Assembly (NCBI GenBank): GCA_028683635.1
Contig: JAQUHL010000088.1
Location: 1 to 7,356, forward strand
Origin: Candidatus Cloacimonadota bacterium
GTDB taxonomy: Bacteria > Cloacimonadota > Cloacimonadia > Cloacimonadales > Cloacimonadaceae
Direction of reading: 5' to 3'
Length of the DNA: 7,356 nt
Positions 5,044 through 7,356 of the stretch are shown here, in pieces. A program made the position numbers and the translations under genes. Under the pieces are notes generated by a model that ran no database searches, was not told the origin of the DNA, and saw only the letters and a program-made list of their open reading frames with translations. Numbering within the stretch: position 1 is the stretch's first letter; each line of letters starts with the position of its first letter.

Positions 5044-6963
5044 CTAAACTGTATCGGCAAGCAGGATACCCTTTTCCCAATCAATGCCGGTGGGGATGAT
5101 GGTGACCAGGGTATCTGGAAAAATCCTCGCATCGGTGATTAGCTGCAGCTTTCTGTTCCAGGGTGAAACCTCCACTATACAGGTGCTTTTGGTTTTTCTC
5201 AGGACTTTTACCTGGAGGGGTTGGTTCATGCACTCCTGGTTTAGATAGCGCAGAAACCACAGACGGTCGGAGGAAGCGATAAGTTCTTTTTGGAGCAGCA
5301 ACCTGGTTTCGATTTCAGGGATCAGTTTTTCCAGTTCATCTGAAGAAAAGGGGATGTTTTGGTGCCTGAGATAGTGGGAAACCTGCATTTGGTTCAGGAT
5401 ATCGGTATAGCGCCTGAGGGGAGAACTTGCATGCACATAGGCATCAGCCCCGATGCCGGGGTGATAGCTGGGGGTGGTGGATAGATATGCATTGAAGAAG
5501 GATGTGCCATTCTCTGCTTCTTCCGGGTTCTCATTATTGAAATAGGATAACTGCTCGATATTGCGGTGAATGAGAGGCATTTTCAGCTCGCTGGCATAGG
5601 TAGCCAGGCTGCTGTTATAGAAAATCATCAGTTCTTCTACCAGTAGTCGGGAAGGACTGTAGCGGTCGATTTTTTTGAAGTGCAGATGTCCCCCCTTTAG
5701 TTTCAGGTAATACTGATAGCGGTCATCCCCGCGCTTGTCTTCCATCTGGCGAAGGGTCTGGAGCTTTGTCTGGAAGCTGAGCAATAGCTTGAAGGGGAAC
5801 TCAGACATCAGTTTATCGGCTTCCTGATAGCTGTAATTCCGATCAATGCGGATCTGTGAGGTGGTAAAACTGCTGCCCAGGATTTTCAGATCCGGGCCAA
5901 GTTCCACAAGCAGACTGAGGACGTTGCGCAGGGAGCCTTGTTTCAGGCTAAGTTCATCGTGGGAGAGGTTTTCCGGCAGTAGAGGGATTTCCTCTGAGGG
6001 CAGGTATAATGAAGAAACCCGAAGCCTGGCCTCCGCTAAGAGTAGATTCCATTTTTTGGTATGGGCCGCCACTTCTGCGATATGGATTCCCAGCCTGAAG
6101 CCGCTGTGCAGGGATTCCCAGGTAAAGGCATCATCAAAGTCCCTGGTCTCAGAATCGTCGATAGTGAAGGCCTGAAGATGGGTAAGATCGGTTAATGCCG
6201 GGGCAGGATGTTCCAAAGTGTGAGCCCGGGGAAAACAAACCGGGATACCGCTTAGAGCGATTACTTCATCCGTCTCAGGATTGATATCTCCTATCGATCG
6301 TTTCAGCAGTATAATCTTCTCCTGAAAGCTGTGCTCAGAGGGATGGGCTTGGATGAGCTTGATCAGATCGCTGTTCTCATTGGCCAGTAGATTCTCATTG
6401 AGCTGATAGCGGAATTCAGAGAGAAAGTCCTTCTCAACTCCAGTAGCCGGGACTCCACTCAGCACGTTTTGAACAAGCTTTTCTGCCTGGATCAGAAATG
6501 CATGTTGCTGGGAAAGAATCGCCCTCTTCAGCTCGAGCAACTTGCGCTCGGAGTCGCTGAGCAGAACGAAACTGGAATGCTTTTGAGCTATTGTCTCCGG
6601 AGACATCTTCAGGGTGAGGAACAGGGCAAAACGCTGGGCGTCGTCATCCAAAGAAAACAGGGCACAAAGCTCGGCAAAGCCATAGCTTCTGCCAGTTTCC
6701 AGACGGGGAGTGATAATTTCCAGATCGAGCTGAGGGATTCTTTCATCAATTCGATCGGCAAAGGCAGTGATGCATTGCAGAGGCGTGGAAACATTAAAGA
6801 CTTCCCTGCTGCTGAGAACAATGCGCTGGGGGGTGAGCTTGATAAGGCTCCCTTCATTATAGAAAACCAGTAAGAATTTGGGATGAACTTCCCGGATCAT
6901 GCCCAGTTCCAGGCTGTTTTGATGGTAGAAAAATACGCAGGTTCCTTGCTCTATGTGTTCCAT
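5044..6963 (-). CDS. RNB-domain exoribonuclease (RNase II/R family), 639 aa
   Basis: This family degrades single-stranded RNA processively in the 3'-to-5' direction, releasing nucleoside monophosphates, in the cytoplasm. The catalytic motif FTIDDSETRDFDDAF (residues 266-280) keeps all four metal-binding aspartates (269, 275, 277, 278), in the spacing of E. coli RNase II Asp201, 207, 209 and 210. The arginine-bearing motif HASSPLRRYTDIL is at 511-523, matching SPIR in RNase II. Residues 1-60 look like a small beta-barrel, 60-250 form a linker region I cannot assign, and 580-639 resemble a reduced S1-like domain. At 639 residues it is close to RNase II and shorter than typical RNase R (about 750-800), and no basic tail is present. 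An AGGA at 6968-6971, four bases before the ATG, is a modest ribosome binding site. The tRNA-Arg gene ends 29 bp upstream in the same direction. Whether it is called rnb or rnr cannot be settled here. Confidence 0.93.
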   Translation of the reverse strand: MEHIEQGTCVFFYHQNSLELGMIREVHPKFLLVFYNEGSLIKLTPQRIVLSSREVFNVSTPLQCITAFADRIDERIPQLDLEIITPRLETGRSYGFAELCALFSLDDDAQRFALFLTLKMSPETIAQKHSSFVLLSDSERKLLELKRAILSQQHAFLIQAEKLVQNVLSGVPATGVEKDFLSEFRYQLNENLLANENSDLIKLIQAHPSEHSFQEKIILLKRSIGDINPETDEVIALSGIPVCFPRAHTLEHPAPALTDLTHLQAFTIDDSETRDFDDAFTWESLHSGFRLGIHIAEVAAHTKKWNLLLAEARLRVSSLYLPSEEIPLLPENLSHDELSLKQGSLRNVLSLLVELGPDLKILGSSFTTSQIRIDRNYSYQEADKLMSEFPFKLLLSFQTKLQTLRQMEDKRGDDRYQYYLKLKGGHLHFKKIDRYSPSRLLVEELMIFYNSSLATYASELKMPLIHRNIEQLSYFNNENPEEAENGTSFFNAYLSTTPSYHPGIGADAYVHASSPLRRYTDILNQMQVSHYLRHQNIPFSSDELEKLIPEIETRLLLQKELIASSDRLWFLRYLNQECMNQPLQVKVLRKTKSTCIVEVSPWNRKLQLITDARIFPDTLVTIIPTGIDWEKGILLADTV

Positions 6964-6992
6964 AAATTCCTAAGGGAGTGATATTTTAAAGA

Positions 6993-7068
6993 TGGCACCC
7001 CTGGGCTGACTCGAACAGCCGACCAACGGTTTAGGAAACCGCTGCTCTATCCTCTGAGCTACAGGGGC
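6993..7068 (-). tRNA. tRNA-Arg, anticodon CCU
   Basis: The minus strand folds into a standard 76-nt tRNA. The acceptor GCCCCTG pairs with CAGGGGT, with a G·U first pair. The D stem is GCTC/GAGC, the anticodon stem is GCGGT/ACCGT, the loop is TTCCTAA, and the T arm is GGCTG-TTCGAGT-CAGCC. The anticodon CCU (bases 7033-7035 on the plus strand) reads AGG codons, assigning arginine. The discriminator is G and the CCA end is encoded in the DNA (6993-6995). It lies just upstream of the exoribonuclease gene and is probably co-transcribed with it. Confidence 0.97.
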
Positions 7069-7076
7069 TTGGGGGC

Positions 7077-7106
7077 TAAGGATTTTGGGGTGGGGCTTTC
7101 TGTCAA
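7077..7106 (-). promoter_or_regulatory. Possible promoter of tRNA-Arg
   Basis: On the minus strand a perfect TTGACA lies at 7101-7106, 32 bases before the mature tRNA 5' end. The -10 position at a 17- or 18-base spacing reads ATCCTT or TCCTTA, which is poor. The -35 placement is right for a tRNA promoter, but the weak -10 keeps this tentative. Confidence 0.4.
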
Positions 7107-7111
7107 GTTTT

Positions 7112-7126
7112 GCATTGACACAATGC
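7112..7126. promoter_or_regulatory. Dyad in the tRNA/asd divergent region
   Basis: GCATTG and CAATGC are perfect inverted copies around ACA. The dyad overlaps a plus-strand TTGACA (7115-7120) upstream of asd and sits next to the putative tRNA -35 box. It could be an operator, but no matching -10 for asd was found, so the role is unproven. Confidence 0.3.
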
Positions 7127-7188
7127 GCCCAGCCAGGAAAAAGTTCCTAACTCTGCCTGTTGCAGGGTAAGTATTTATGAGGTTCAAA

Positions 7189-7356
7189 ATGAAGATAGCC
7201 ATAGTTGGCGCCAGCGGCGAAGTTGGCAGAATGATGATGACCTGCCTGAGCGAACAGAATATCCAGGTTGATGAGCTTGATCTCTTTGCTTCGGCAAGAA
7301 GTGCCGGTAAGACTCTGTTTTTCGTGGATAAACCCATCAAAGTTCAGGAAAGATCG
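7189..7356 (+). CDS. asd: Aspartate-semialdehyde dehydrogenase, N-terminal part (cut by window edge)
   Basis: The enzyme reduces L-aspartyl-4-phosphate with NADPH to L-aspartate-4-semialdehyde, the branch point to lysine/diaminopimelate, threonine and methionine. Only 56 codons are present, and the frame is still open at the window end. The N-terminus MKIAIVGASGEVG carries the Rossmann-fold glycine motif at residues 7-13, and FASARSAGK at 33-41 matches the phosphate-binding SARS segment typical of the family. The catalytic cysteine and histidine lie beyond the window. A GAGG at 7179-7182, six bases before the ATG, supports this start. The gene diverges from tRNA-Arg with a 120-bp gap. Confidence 0.94.
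   Translation, partial: MKIAIVGASGEVGRMMMTCLSEQNIQVDELDLFASARSAGKTLFFVDKPIKVQERS

Noticed and set aside
7135..7148. AGGAA/TTCCT hairpin upstream of asd as an attenuator or riboswitch
   Set aside because: A 5-bp stem alone with no T-run or conserved riboswitch core (no lysine riboswitch features) is not enough.

Overview
This 7.4 kb window looks like chromosomal housekeeping DNA from an anaerobic or microaerophilic diderm bacterium of moderate GC content. The protein style (GroEL with a HrcA/CIRCE-type operator, a clade-3-like catalase, a short RNase II-family enzyme) would fit a lineage such as Cloacimonadota, but that placement is an impression and not demonstrated by the sequence.

Layout from left to right. 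Bases 1-1150 hold no convincing gene. They are a repeat-rich spacer with several short hairpins, two diverged direct copies of a ~57-bp repeat, a REP-like palindrome and an 83-bp near-perfect palindrome. Each arm of that palindrome carries four TTAAT(C) motifs spaced exactly 11 bp apart. Next is groEL on the minus strand (1209-2837) with an intrinsic terminator, a good Shine-Dalgarno, a sigma70-like promoter and a slightly degenerate CIRCE operator. No groES is adjacent. A ~540-bp spacer (2941-3478) follows with little more than one dyad. A heme catalase gene (3479-4956, plus strand) is complete end to end, but a -1 frameshift in an A-run splits it into two open frames. It converges on an RNB-domain exoribonuclease gene (5044-6963, minus strand) across a palindromic, probably bidirectional terminator. 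Immediately upstream of the exoribonuclease, in the same direction, is a tRNA-Arg(CCU) gene with an encoded CCA end. Diverging from it at the right edge is the start of asd (aspartate-semialdehyde dehydrogenase), cut off by the window.

The genes are not an obvious pathway. GroEL and catalase are both stress-related but oppositely oriented and separately controlled. The tRNA and exoribonuclease are close enough (29 bp) to share a transcript. I see no defence system, CRISPR array, transposase, integrase or phage gene. The strongest unexplained structure is the 11-bp-phased palindrome at 524-606. The most consequential observation for annotation is the catalase frameshift.
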